A DNA stretch of 64,000 bases from positions 4,057,575 to 4,121,574 of the forward strand of contig JACDQD010000005.1 in the NCBI GenBank assembly GCA_019843655.1, read 5' to 3'. This stretch comes from Lethocerus indicus (Eukaryota > Arthropoda > Insecta > Hemiptera > Belostomatidae). A program made the position numbers and the translations under genes. Positions 26,974-40,060 of the stretch are shown here, in pieces. Numbering within the stretch: position 1 is the first letter of the stretch; each line of letters begins with the position of its first letter. The notes beneath the pieces are model-generated. The model searched no databases, was not told the origin of the DNA, and saw nothing but the letters and a program-made list of their open reading frames with translations.

Positions 26974-29900
26974 TAACATTTCTTGGATACAAGTGAGTTT
27001 ATTCCGGCTAAACTCTTCTTAAAATATAAACTATATTCATGATTGTGTGTAATTAAATAAAATATCTTTATGTACAATGTACAATTTCTCAGACGTAGTT
27101 TATATAGGAGGTTAATTTAGACGTTAAATTTATTTGATATAGTTTGTCACTTAATAAATAAATTATTGACCATAGAGTTTATAATTATACTCTTTTACTG
27201 GATTAAAATTGCGTATTTCGAAATTTCGAATTTATCTAATTACTTCACCTCGTTCGGGAGCACTGTGGGCCGTGTCCAGATCTGACAATCAGGGGGGATA
27301 ATAAATACCGAATCCTACGCCAGATCTGTCAAAATACATATTTAGCAACGAGGAAGTTTAATTTATTTGCAAATCGCCCCGTAGCCGTTTGCCGGGGTAT
27401 TGGGGTCAAATTGGATCAACGAGCGAATGTCTCGGATTCCATTAGCGGCCGGCAATTCTCGGTTAATCGAAAGATCGCTATCTCCGGGCACAATACTTAT
27501 TGTTGGCCGCCATTAAGGACGATACGTCTGACCCGATTGTTGCGGCTCCGATTAACGTTGAACGAATTTCCATTTTCTTGTCAAGCTGAATATTATCCAG
27601 GGCGATTAACGCCCACATTTATCCTCCGGGGGATTATATAGCACTGGGCTATTGTTAACGGCAGCCCGCTGGACCAGTGTTATGTGCTGAGAAATAATGT
27701 ACGTCGAAGGTTACGCTCTAACATGCCGTCGTCGAACGCCTTATCAGATGTGCCTCATGTGTGTCGTTCATAAAATTCATACGTTCACCCTATTCTCGAC
27801 CGTTTGCCCAGAGTGTCTGAGCAATTTTCCGTTGTCTTTCGTACGCACCAATTCGTGGAAGACTTCGAGTGAAAGTGGAGTGGTTCCAGTTTCTAACCTT
27901 TTGAGAGCCGGGGTCGAGTTCGCTTTTCGGAATTCTTGCCGAAGTGGCAAAAGAAGTTCAACTATGCACGTATAGTTACTCTCCATACTTTCCTGCAGGA
28001 TTTCAGATATGAACTATTGAAAAATGCAGATCTGAACTATCCGAGAACCGTTGGCGGTGTCGTCGATCATACGAGACTAGTAAATTGCAAAATAGGCTTA
28101 CGGTACTTTCACTGTTTGCGTCACTGATATGAAAACCGTTATGGGAATTGCTTAGGCGGCCAAAGAGGCCCGTGGCCGCATTACAAATGCTTGGAAAAAA
28201 TACGCATAATTTAATAATATTTCCTGTATACTTTTATTTTTCGAAATAATCATTTGGTTAGGTTAGACATCCCCATTAAAACGTTTTTAGTTATAACACT
28301 TTCAAGTGTTATCATTATAGTTTTAGTTATTAGTGGCAGAAATTCCAGAACTGTCCTATGGTGGTTACTTAAGCTATCACAGTGCATGCGTTTTAGAAAA
28401 TGTAACTTTTTAAGGCCTAACATAAGTATTTTTATTGTCGTATGTAATTATATGTATGTTATTGTATTTCGTCTATTTGTATATAACATCTAATGCCAGA
28501 AAAAATTTAACAAATATCAATGTTGATATTTTAATATAATCATTGTCTTCTCAGTCGACCGCAGAACGCCATTAGTCCTCCGGCACAAGACCCCGGGTTA
28601 CAAATATCTTTGTAACAATATCAATTATGAAGTGAAATAAATCAACGGTTGCAAATGGTTTTATGAAACAGTTTTCCGATGGGGGTAGGTGAAGTGGTGA
28701 ACGAGGCTGGAGCTACGGCGAACGTTTTCCTTTATTTCTTCATAACGGTGGGTTAGCTAGTTAGCGCAACATGACTTCCACACCTTGTAAATTATACTCG
28801 ATTTGCTAATTCTAATTTGTTTGCAGTCACAATTGCATATACACACAGGTAACAAATATTCAAAATTAAAACAGATTAAAATTGGATGTGTTTGCTCCAC
28901 ACCAGAATAAAAACAGGTTGAAATACCTAAGTATTAATTTTAAACTTTATACGCAATATTGAGGGAAAAAATAAGGAACTGCCCTTCCTAATAATGCGTA
29001 AATGGAGAAATGCATCGTAATTATTTTTCTTATATGGCATAGCAGTGTTTTCAGTTCCAGAAAAAGACTATAACTATTCTTCGAAAAGTAAAACCGACAC
29101 CCCCTCCATTCTTGATTTGAAAATCCATTCTAAAACGCATTGCATTATATCATTATGAATGACAACGGGCTTCTTTCATTAATAGGTAAAGCGTTTATTA
29201 CTTCTGCTTCGTATTTTACGGCCGGACAATGGCCGCATGGGCCGGAATCCCTGAGCGAGCATCCAGGCGTAACTTATTTGTACCATTTCCATATTTTATA
29301 TTCCATTGCAGCAACATTGTTACTTTTCGTGCCGCTATTTATTACGGGGGCTTTAGGGGCCGAGACGAGGTCTAAACTCAGTTTCTAAAATTTCAAAATT
29401 TGTTGGCCTCCGAGGCCGACTAAAAATAGAATGTAGAGAATTGTCCGGTACTGTTTCATAACTGATGAATAACGTTTAAGTCTTATTAACTATACCTGAG
29501 ACTGTAGTCATTTGCCGCCATTAAGGCATCTATAGAATAAAATAACCGCTGTTGCTCCCGACGCGGGCCAAAAGATTTCGGATGGACACGCGACGCCTCC
29601 AGATTAGAAAGGTCGATTCAATTACGATTAAAAAGTTGTAAATCTTATTTTCTTTCTTTTGAACGCGATATTCTCACAGCTTTTACTTTCCCTAAACGGT
29701 GTTCAACTTATTATAAAGGGAACACAACGAGATTCGAACAATCGGAGAGGGATATTTTATGGAAAACACTGGGAAACTAGAAAACCGTGTGAGCCCGAAC
29801 GCCGTACCAACAATAATCGAAATGCTGATGATTCGGAATGGGTTTCTGCGGCGCTAATAGCGATAACGTTTTTCTTGTTATTATTCGACGCTACACGCTA

Positions 29901-32440
29901 AAAAGCCCGATTTCCTACTACATTAGACTGTTGATTCTTCAGGAAGGAACTGGCTCGTTTCCTGCTTGGAAATTTACACGATCTTTAATTTATGTGCACC
30001 TGCATTGGTTAGGAAATGGCGAAACGATTTAATTAATATGGGGTATAGATTTTCGTTTTATTAGTATTCCTTCAGCTCTACTGGAAGATTTACTTCAATA
30101 TCGTAGAATCTTAAAAAGAATATACAGATTTAAGTATAACGCTAGGCGAGTTAGGAATATGTGTTATTTTTCCAAGTAGCGCTGGACATAATTCTAAAAT
30201 CAGATCCATACAACTCATCATATAAAACCTTATCTAACGGGTTCATAACTAGTTAGAGATCTTCCCCAGATACGTCTAAGCTTTATGTAAGTTGAGCGGG
30301 TAGTTGGCCTGTAATAAACCGTCACGGTTGGTTCATCTTTATGAGCCCGATTGATTACATAAATTACATGTATCTATATTTCGCTAATAGTTGTATTAAA
30401 TGTAAGAACAATTACGGTAACAGTTATGGATTGGCAGTGTTAGAAATAAAAAAAGTTGCCGATTTTCATCATTTTGGAGATATTAATTTTCCATTAGTAT
30501 TCTACTAGAAAGGAAGCCGTAGGAAATGATATGAAATGCAATCAGACATTTGGAAAGTGAAAGAATGCCATTACAAAGCACAGGGGAAGGGAATATCAAG
30601 GAGCATTTCGAAGATGGAGATTACTTCAAAGTAAAAATGAGGCTCTGACAACCTGGCAGAATGTTTTATACTATGTGATGCAATACAAAGAGTCCAAGTT
30701 GTTGTTTGGTTCAGAGCAACAGTGTCACTGATGTAACATAGAGAAACAGTTTTCGACACAATTAAGCAGTCATGCGAAAATAATTAGGACTAGGCGAATT
30801 TATCACCGGAGATATGAATAAACCGATTGCATATTACTCGAACCTCAATACCGGGCAGCGTGAAGAGCATTTAATTTAAAAGTATAAACAACTTTACATA
30901 GAACTGGATATGAAATTCAATAATAAAATATTCTCTCAATTAATACGAACACATATTTACCTATTCTTAACTCAATGTCTCGGAATGCGTGTGTGAGATG
31001 ACGTCAGGTCGTCCCGGAAATTTGAACGCTCTAAGGAATGGGAAAACCCTTGTCCCGACCCGAAATTCGGAATGGATCAGGTGTGCAATAAATAGCCCTG
31101 CTATATGTGTGCATATTGAGAAAATACAGTGTGAGGTTCGTATTTAACTTGTGGATGAAAGTCTCGATGTTTAGATAAAGGATTGCAACCTATGATCAAC
31201 GAATAACGAGTATAACATGTTTTTAAATAAGTTGAGAGTTTGATATCTTTGATTAAATACACTGCAAGTGGTCATTTCATAAATAATAAATATATTTAAT
31301 ATTATAGTAAAACACCGGCTTTGTTAATCTTGCGGCCTCTCGGCGAGAACCCTTTAAGAGCGCTAACGGAGGACCAAAGTGACAACCGGCGTAGCGATGT
31401 TTGACGCTTTTATGCCAGTGGAACGATGGCTAGATCATAATAATCATTTAATAATAATCAGCGCGAGTCTTTCTCCTCCCTAATGAGCGAGTCCGAACCG
31501 GAGTGCAGGCCGCCGCCGGGTTGCGTGATCTCCGCACAACGAAATCCTAGAATCGTGACCTATTTACACAGCGAATATTTCAAAGTCCCCTGGAACGGTT
31601 TCCTGTTTGGAAACGGGGATACGCGTATAATTAATACCGGGCGACGGTCGAGAAACAGAGTGGGGGGAAAAAAAACAACATCGGAGGCAATTATAATCGC
31701 ATTAATTGCAAATTCTGAACTGGGACGGATGACAAATGGAAAACCGGACAAATTAGATTTAAAAAGAGACGCCGTCATATGGAACTTTCTCTTGAAACCG
31801 TGCCATAAGAAAGAAATCCTGCAGTCCGCACGGTTAATATCATAAAATTTCGTCCACAAAATACCGGAATAAAGTCGTGGTGGATACAACACCCCCGTGA
31901 ACAGTATCCTTTGAGAAAATAGATTTTTCAAAGACGACCCCCCAAAGTTTAAGACATAGCGAAAGAAGAGACCAACGAGAGGAGACTGAATATCGAAAAA
32001 ATGTGGTGTTTAACTCCATCATTATGAGCGAAGGAAACCCAAACCTAACAATCAAGCTAACGGTTTTATATGATGCCAAATTTTCTGCCAAATTTATTGC
32101 GAATTACATCACGCAGCTAATATGTGCCAGTACTATAGCTTGAAAATTTATAGCCAGCTTGTGATCGTAAATTTTATTGTAAAAAAAAGGCATGAATAAG
32201 TTTCCGTGCTAACAATAGTAATAACTCATCTAGTTGGATTATACAATAAACAATTTGAAGCGTATCAAAGAGAGGATTATACATTTTTCCATATCGTCCG
32301 AGGTTATGTGGTTCGTCGCTCGAGTATACCGCCGGGATTCCTGTCGTGAAAGCTATTTAACAAACGGTATCGATTTGTTATTGTTTTCGAAGTCCAGTCG
32401 GGTTGATGATGGGCACAGTCGACTTCCTGCGGGCGAAGGA

Positions 32441-32576
32441 GCGTAACGGCGAGGTTGCTCAAATGGAGAGGAATGCCCGCCGAAGAGAGGAACCGCGTAA
32501 CGGCTGAGGTTGTGTAAGGGCCTACCTGTTGTGCTTCCTTGCGTTGGGAAGATTCGGTCGGTCTTACGGCGATGGT
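32441..32576 (+). repeat. Degenerate three-unit tandem array
   Basis: Three units share GTAACGGC(GA)GGTTG or a close variant, starting at 32441, 32495 and 32561 (the third reads CTTACGGCGATGGTTG). Spacing is 54 and 66 bases; sequence between the shared words is poorly conserved. It looks like an old tandem duplication. Confidence 0.4.
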
Positions 32577-33121
32577 TGTAATGATAAATCTTAGGAAGGA
32601 TACTTCCCAATGACAAAAACACATTATGTCGGCCGGTGTTTGCCTAATTTCTAATGAAAGTGCACTGAACCGAAAATACAGTCCGCCACAGGGGATAAGA
32701 TAATCAATTGTGCTCGACCCAATAGGTGAACCCTTCAGTCAGTTGAGGCTTCTTATCACTGACCTATTCTAATTATATGCGGGGTTCTCACCACTATTAT
32801 TGTATGCATTCGAACCGACACTTTCCATTCGCAATGGTGGCAATTCATAAAGAACGAATTATTAATAAGATTCTAATGTTACTGACGTTATAAACATTGA
32901 ATCGGTTATTGAAAATACAGATTTCTTTTGATGCACAGATATTTAGAGTAGGGCCGAATCCTATTATGAATTATTACTATGTCTTTGAAACCTATTACGG
33001 GACTATTTTGAGAAACCCCTCCGTTGACGTTTTTTCTAGTTAATCAACTTAATTAACCAGTTTGATGGTTACGCATTTTCGTCGGAGAAGTTTTGAAAGT
33101 TCACCCAGCGGTTAGAAAGCG

Positions 33122-33145
33122 GCTGTTTATTTGCCAATAAACAGC
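33122..33145. repeat. Perfect 10-bp hairpin
   Basis: GCTGTTTATT, a four-base loop TGCC, then AATAAACAGC. About 0.1 to 0.3 such perfect 10-bp stems would be expected by chance in 64 kb, so it is notable but not conclusive. No terminator-like T-run follows. Confidence 0.8.
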
Positions 33146-35656
33146 TACGGGAGGCGCGAACAAGCCACGGTACGGCTCAACCAGTATCATCGGCGCTGGC
33201 GCAGATTTTTCAGACGCTACTCGCCACGATCAGCGAATTTATGGAGCTTACGCGATTCAGTCCGAAAATGAAAAAACAAAATTTTTCAGAGTTTCCAAGT
33301 CTAAGTACCGCAGTGCGTTACGCGGTCGGCCTCCTTTTTTTCAAAAAAATAAATATTCCAGTCCTGAAAGCGGGTGGATTAAAAACGACCCAATACCTCG
33401 ATAATTATACTTCGCGAAAAACATATTTCCATGAACGTAAATACCTTCCGCCATTAAGGAGTAGTTCAGATATTTTGCTTACGTGTTTTCGTTTAATTTG
33501 CGCGAAATCTGAGGATGGTAAAATAGGAGATTGAATAACTCGAGCCTGAAATTTTAAGTATCAAATTTTAAGTACCGGGGAGGAGGGCCTGGCTTGCTGT
33601 TGGAGCAGGTGAAAAGCCCCTTCACTCGGTACAGCCCCCTCCCTTGCCTACACCTCCCTCCTCTTTCACCGCCTTTCTAATCGCTGTTTCTAAAAGCAGA
33701 TGATTTACGAATTGTTTTGATACAACTTCTGACGGCCTCCACTTTCGGGCCGATTAACTAGAAATCCCCGGATACGACACTCGTATGTTGCTCAAACGTG
33801 CATCAATAGAACCCAGTCTATCGATAAATTCAATCTCGAGGAGAAGAAATAGCTCCCACCCACGTTTTTTTCAACCAATGACTATCCTATCGAAAACTAT
33901 TCTTGTGATAACATACAATACACTATTGTTTATTCGGATGATAAATATTGGATTGTTCAATGTGTATCCAGGTGGCGGAGGACAAAGGTAAGGACATCAA
34001 TCCTCTCCGAAGGCCCGTATTTGAGATTAATGTTTCGGTCATGATTAACTCGATGTTGGACAAAGGAATATATTTAGTTCGCGATTAGAGTACGCGATTA
34101 AACTTTTTAATAACACATCTCTAGAGGTCTCACATACAGGTGACTCAAAAATATTGAGATTCCCGTCTGTTTTTTATCGGTTTTAATACGTGCCCAACTC
34201 AACCGAGGGAAACTAAGTGGCAACATCCTCATAATAATAATAGAGTGGGGGTTTCCGCTACACACCTTAGAAGATATGGCAGGATGACCAAACCTTGAAA
34301 CATGCGTAAAATACACTTCGGCCACGTATTTTTTAGGGGCAATGGAATCGGTTTTGTTAGAAAATATTTAAATTATTATTGAACAGCTCAGAATTTTCCA
34401 CTGTAAATACGAATTTGTTTGCGTGGATGTTTGTCCTGTATTCTTTTCATTTCTCGAGCCCGAACTCGCTGATTTCATTAGCTAAAATAGCCTATAAAAC
34501 TCCGAAGTAAATGATGGTCGTGAAGTGGGATGTCGGTGTGATAAAAAGGACAAACTAATATAGTGGGTGCCAGTAAATGAGTGGTCGTTTCATTTTAGGA
34601 CAGATTGATTCAGCCTCACAGATAACTAAAAGCCGTTGTGGGTAGCAATTTAGGGAAGTTTTAATTTTCTTACCCGGAACATTTCAGCACTTATCAAATT
34701 TATCTGGTGAGGGCTATTACCGCTATTACGGCATTAAATTAATAAGTTTTTTATAATATTTCTCATCAATTCTCGAATTGCCATTTGACTGCTGTGCAGT
34801 GAAGGTTGTTTACGATGGGCGAATAAAGTTCTCACAATCCTGAGATTATTGGCGTTATTATAACCAATATAAAATAACCGGCATTACATTGAAGGTAGAC
34901 AACAGAACCTATCAATTGTATGATTTTTACATGTCATTCAAAGTAATGATCGCTTTCACACTTTCGACTGTTCTGATATTTCGGCCGAAAAAGGAGAAAC
35001 GTATGTGTCATCTGAAGTAGGTCGGTGTCACTTGTACGAAACCTGCTTTCTGTCCTCAGTTTTCCCCAAACTCGACTAATTCCGGGAATAATAATGGCCG
35101 CCGAAGTGTACACAGGTGGAAGTTGGGCCTAACGAGATAAACGCTCCATTTTCACGGTCTTGACTTCGAGGCCTCAAGTCGGTATCGGTCGGACGACTAA
35201 ACTGCTGCCACTTTCAATACTTCCATGTGTTGAATAATGCCCGTTATTATACCATCGAGGAACCTTCGATTAGTTCATTGATTGAACGATCGGCCCGGTA
35301 GTGGCAAGGTCAATTTATATCAGAAGTGACGGGGCTTAATTTCATACCTTATTCGGTCCCGAATGTTTGAATTTTCAATTAACCTTTGTACGGGCCAATT
35401 TAAAGAAGGGGAAAACCTTTTGCGAAAAAGTTTGGAACGAAATCGAATCTTCAATTCCTAAATTTTTATATAGGCACATATTTCTTATAAATTTCTTTAT
35501 TAATTTGTTATGTCTTAATATTTTTAGCATAATATATTTCAAATAATTAATGTTAAAAGGCAATTATTTATTATATAAAATTCCACATTTAGATATTATT
35601 TTTTCTATTCATTCCATTCCATTTGGAGATTCTTAGGCGTTCGTTCTCACGTTAGT

Positions 35657-35735
35657 TTAAAAGTACCCCAATCGCCAGACAGTATGAGAGCAAAACTTTC
35701 ACTCATGTCATTCAGACGAGTGAATGAATGAAACC
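35657..35735 (+). repeat. Dispersed short repeat, copy B
   Basis: It matches copy C (49811-49887) closely over CAGTATGAGAGC and AAAACTTTCACT, then CATG, CAGACGAG and GAATGAATG. The middle is less conserved and the A-rich end seen in copies A and C is missing. Same strand as the other two copies, 30 kb and 14 kb away from them. Confidence 0.75.
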
Positions 35736-38383
35736 GTCCTAGGTATTCGCCTACATTAATTCTGATTTCTATGCTCCTCAAGACCATACATCTAAAGAAG
35801 AAATATTTTAAGGACGCCTACTACTTTCTGGGAAAATGTCGTTCTCCTGGATATATTAGCCTCAGATATACCCTGTTGATACCTTGGTACTGGTGAGGGT
35901 TGTTTAATATTATATGTCCGATGGGTATTTGTTCTTCAGTCAATGTGACCTGGAGCCATGGGGTTGCTTCGGTGACCCTTGGCTGTGAGATGGAGTGAAA
36001 GACAGGGAGCCGCTGTACCGTATTTTTTAACGGTTGACTAATACTACTAGCCGGAGTGAAAACATCGGACGACGTTCTCTAAGGCGGAATCCGCGCACAT
36101 TACCGAACTTTCCCCCTGTACACGGTTTGGCGCCAACGTTTCCGGGCCCTGTACTGTAACAGTTACGACTTTTCGTGTACGGGGCCGGCAGAACCGACGG
36201 AGGAAGACCAAATTCAAAACATGCCTCACGATTAATTGGTGTGACGCAAAGACTGTTGACTAATTGATTTGAATTATTAGTCTGTATTGGAATATTTTAT
36301 AGTTAATGCCCCTGAGCCGATGCCTCGAATGTCTGAACTGAGAAATTAATTATTTGAATAGAAAGTCTCGAGGAAATTGAAACCGCGTACTTGAAGTGTC
36401 TGTCGGCTCCTTGGCTTGGTAAAATTGTAAAATATGATATGGCTGTGCATGTAAGGATGTAACTGGAAGACTGTTGATCCTTGTTAATTCATTACAGACG
36501 ATTCTTCACCTTGACAATTCTGAGCACACTTCTAATTGGGGATTGTGAATTGTGAAAAATTGTGAATATTTTGTACAATACATTTATTATGGGTTCTTTT
36601 ATACTTGTTCCGTTAATGATACGACACCGATTGTTAGCTGGGAGAATGTGTTTATTCGAAACACGACAGTGTCGTGATGTCGAATTGGCCTGCGTCGGGT
36701 CACGCGCGCACCGCCTCGAACGCGAAGGTCGACACAACAACCGTTAATAGATTGTGGGCGTTATTATAAAATCATTATAAAATTACAGCGGCAATGTCAC
36801 CGTACCATTATTAAGTCGGACCCGCAATTAGAAAGAACATTATCCAAATGAAATTCGGCTCCAGTACCAAATGGATAAATAGGATACGCGACATCACTTA
36901 TTGATTTGTAAACTATCCCTTCATATATTTTCCCTAATTGAAGGGAATATATTATCCCTTATATATTTCCTTTAGGTTTGCTGCAGAGTAGACGCAAAAT
37001 CGAATCTTGGTATAATCCTCCCTGAACAAAAATTGTGTAAAAGTGAATTTAATTATTTGCCAAAAAAGCAATATATTAAGAATCTGCCCATAGACAAACA
37101 CTATATAATGTTTCTTTGTGTCTGATATTTTAATAGAATCAACTCAACTTTGACTTGCGGTTATATGAACCCCCTTGGGATAACCTTGTAGAGTTTAATT
37201 ACACGAGCTGAACTGAAGAAATTACACGAGCGATTAAGTGCGATCCGTCTGATTAATGTTACACGGTAAACAGTGGAACTAACAGAAAGATTGCGAAGTG
37301 TTTAGGGGAACGGAAAAAAATGAAACGATCATTCCTTATAATGAACAGTAAGATCGATTTAGTCCTTGAACTATCGCTGTGCTCGAGGGCTTATATTAAG
37401 AAATTGGAAATCAAAACCGGTGGACGGCTCGGAATATAATGGAGGAACGTGATCCGAGCTGAGAACACGAGCGGAATTAACGAAGAGGGCCCTGGGATCA
37501 GATTGTGTTACTTGTTAACAGTTTTAATGGACCCCGGTGGGATAACAGTCGTGCGATTCAATCGCATCGAAACTGAAAAGTGTTTGCGACGCGGCCAGGA
37601 CGCCATCACAAAAGTACACTTAGCGACGACGACAGACCGGAACAATCGGGCGTTAAATATCAGGCCGTCCGATTCAAGCGACAAGGGCGTCACAATGCAC
37701 GATTGAAGGCGGTTCGACTGTTAGACTAAGATACGAATCGAACAATGGAAAAGCTCATAATCAGCATGAAAATCACGCTGAACAACGACGGCATATACGC
37801 AATATTCCATTAACACATAACGCCATTAGGGAAGAGCATTCATTCACCGAACGACAGCCACGCAAGTCGTCACTCTCCTGTCATGGAATCGGGCTATTCC
37901 GGAAGAATTTGATCTTGGTAGACCGATTTCGGCTTCTCGCCTTCTATTTTATAATTCTGATAGATTAAACGATCGAATCTACGCATCAGAAGGCAAGCAA
38001 ATAAGTAGTTTGAATTGAAAAAATAATAAAGCATATATTACGTGGGCTTGTAAAAAAGTATACGGTTATATTCAAGATTTATGAAGGAGGTTGTGAAATT
38101 CGTAGAAAGTAAAAAAAAATTCATGAATATAAGAGATTTCTAAAATATGTAAGAAAATTTCTTCGCGAAAAAATAAAAGTACATAAAAGAGTTAAATTCA
38201 GATTGGATAAGAAGGGGAAATTCAGTCTACCTTATATCGACCTGAAGATATTTTATTATTTATCACCGAATGATGTGTCTCCGTTACTTGGGGGCCTGCT
38301 ATTTTGCTCCTTTATCCTGTCTTCAAACGCCGCTCGATCGAATAATTTCGACTGTCACGAAGAGAATAATGTCTTGCGATTAC

Positions 38384-38389
<6 letters not shown>
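35736..38389. other. Non-coding region
   Basis: No gene recognised. A local repeat at about 36910-36975 combines two copies of ATCCCTT plus AT-rich sequence with an inverted GGGAATATAT/ATATATTTCC pair. An 85-codon plus frame at 37449-37706 and overlapping minus frames show no recognisable motif. Nothing else stands out. Confidence 0.5.

Positions 38390-38429
<40 letters not shown>
38390..38429 (+). repeat. (GA)20 microsatellite
   Basis: About 40 bases of uninterrupted GA repeat on the plus strand. It is the longer relative of the GA block at 11190-11219 and, as there, is followed by a GGGA block, here about 120 bases downstream. Confidence 0.97.
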
Positions 38430-38431
<2 letters not shown>

Positions 38432-38548
38432 CCGTAAGCGAACGAATTTTATAGTTGCCGCTTAACATACGCGTCCCCCCGCCCCACAGTTCTGTGTATA
38501 TAAGGTTGGCACGAAACCACTTTCTTAGCATGTTTAAATATAGAGAGA

Positions 38549-38580
38549 GGGGGGGGGGAGGGAGGGAGGGAGGGAGGGAG
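38549..38580 (+). repeat. G-run and (AGGG)n microsatellite
   Basis: A run of ten G bases (38549-38558) passes directly into five AGGG-type units, then purine-rich sequence to about 38620. Four or more GGG runs with one-base spacers meet the usual G-quadruplex sequence rule on the plus strand. The surrounding 300 bases are CpG-rich. Confidence 0.95.
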
Positions 38581-39866
38581 ATGGCGAGGAGGGAGAGGAG
38601 TAGCGAGAGATGGGAGCTCATCCGCCGGCCGGGGCTCCGGCTCCGGACAAACATTCACTAGTGACCCAGATTTGCGAACGGCTCCACCAACGAAAGTAAC
38701 TCCCCCACCTTGCAACACCGAAAATCCGCTCCGCCGGCCGCCGTTTCATCCCGATATAGGCGCACTGAAATCCGCTCGATCAAATATCCAAGGGCCGATA
38801 TCAATCCGGGATGTCAATCCGGGTTTTCCCTTTCCAGCCCACACTCTGCGAAGGTCAACACAATTTTGCACAATTCATTATCCAAGGACCCAATTGAAAG
38901 TTGGTGAACCCGGATCGGAGCGGTTTTATAGAAGGGCAATAAAAGTAATTTGTTGGAACAAGGTTGAGTACTGAAGAGCGCATACCGGAATTATAATTAG
39001 CTTAATGGAAAGCAATTGTTGCGGGATGTTACGTCCGCTCGGCATACAGCGTGGAATATGAAATATTTTCTTTATGCATATTTATGAATACCTTACTCGG
39101 AAATTGTGCTTGACAATTAGACTGTTGAGTCCTAGTCGTAGGAATGACGGATATCTTGTCCTATATTCTTATCGAAACCAAACTCGAGACCTCGGAGACA
39201 GATACAAGTCCGTCCCGATTGTTATTGTTATACACTCTTCCAGCCGTGTCCCATAACGCCTTCGTGCACGGAATGGGCCACGACGAAATTTATCAAGGAC
39301 TCATTTCTGGTTCTTATAAACGAAAGTGTAAAGGCTGAAGTCTCTGAATCCAATGGGAGATGGAGAGGGGGGCGTGGGCAGGGTCGTGAGAACCTCGCTG
39401 TGTCGTCACACAGCGGAGAAACTCTCGTCTTCAGAGTTGTGTCGGCCCCCAGGTCTGTACAACCTCGGAAGACGTAATAAATCGAAGTTTCGTACATGAA
39501 ATGGGCAAATAGATTGAACAAATTCCATGATACATAGGAATTTGTTATGAGAAAACGAGTTATGTCACTAAGAGATGAATCGTGCCTATGAAATCTATTT
39601 CAAATCGTTCAAATGTTGGCCTACACGCCAATTGTTTGTTTTACCTCTCCGACTCAGGTTGTGAACGTCCGACCCATGTACAACCAACGAGCATAATTCC
39701 TAATTCCACGGTGGGTAACCCCGAAGCCATTCCAGCCGCCAAAGTTCTGTGAATTGAATTTAATCGGGACGAAGAGTAAGCGACTCCTTTGTTGGATACA
39801 ATTAACAATCGAAACAACCTTTCGCCCGCGGGTCTCTTTGTGAGGCTCGATTTGTGTTGGTGCGAC
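38581..39866. other. Non-coding region with a strong hairpin
   Basis: No gene recognised. CpG-rich to about 38780. A perfect stem-loop with 8-bp arms (CGCTGTGT, loop CGTC, ACACAGCG) lies at 39396-39415; a further GAGA/TCTC pairing outside it could extend the fold. Short open frames on both strands are unrecognisable. Confidence 0.5.
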
Positions 39867-39867
39867 G

Positions 39868-39990
39868 AATTGGGCCACTAGTCCAGTGGAGCGGAGCGGT
39901 ATTCGTCTCCAATCGGGCGTTGTTCGAATCTCCGCCCCCCTATCGGCCATTGTGTCCACGATATACCGGGGGCTGTGATAGTAGGCAACA
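39868..39990 (+). mobile_element. tRNA-derived SINE (best candidate)
   Basis: An A-box-like TAGTCCAGTGG at 39879-39889 fits TRGCNNAGYGG except at the fourth base. A B-box GTTCGAATCTC starts at 39922. The 43-base spacing is what a tRNA gene has (44 to 45 is typical). Between them lies CGTCTCCAATCGGG, which looks like an anticodon arm. The acceptor stem does not close, so it is not a tRNA gene; the internal Pol III promoter is retained as in tRNA-headed SINEs. A body may continue to about 40060 (from TATCGGCCATTGTG onward), but I could not define its 3' end, tail or target duplication. The source tRNA is not certain. Confidence 0.6.
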
Positions 39991-40060
39991 CGTACACGAT
40001 GCAGTATCCTCGTTAACTGCTACACGGCAATATCCACTCCCACCCAACAACCCCATTATT

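Larger units (their letters stand above)
24301..35656. other. AT-rich non-coding region
   Basis: No gene recognised. Seen: a CpG-rich stretch 24320-24700; an exon-like GC-rich island at 26905 (listed separately); direct repeats of CCAGATCTG at about 27278 and 27323; a perfect 20-bp palindrome with 9-bp arms and two-base loop at 28293-28312; a perfect 8-bp hairpin (GTTACAAA, TATC, TTTGTAAC) at 28597-28616; a loose three-unit tandem array at 32441-32576; a 10-bp hairpin at 33122-33145; and a duplicated AATTTTAAGTA near 33550-33572. A 120-codon plus frame at 31483-31845 shows no recognisable motif. Confidence 0.5.

Noticed and set aside
29731..29745. Minus-strand B-box-like TTGTTCGAATCTC
   Set aside because: No A box at the required distance and AT-rich flanks; a chance match.
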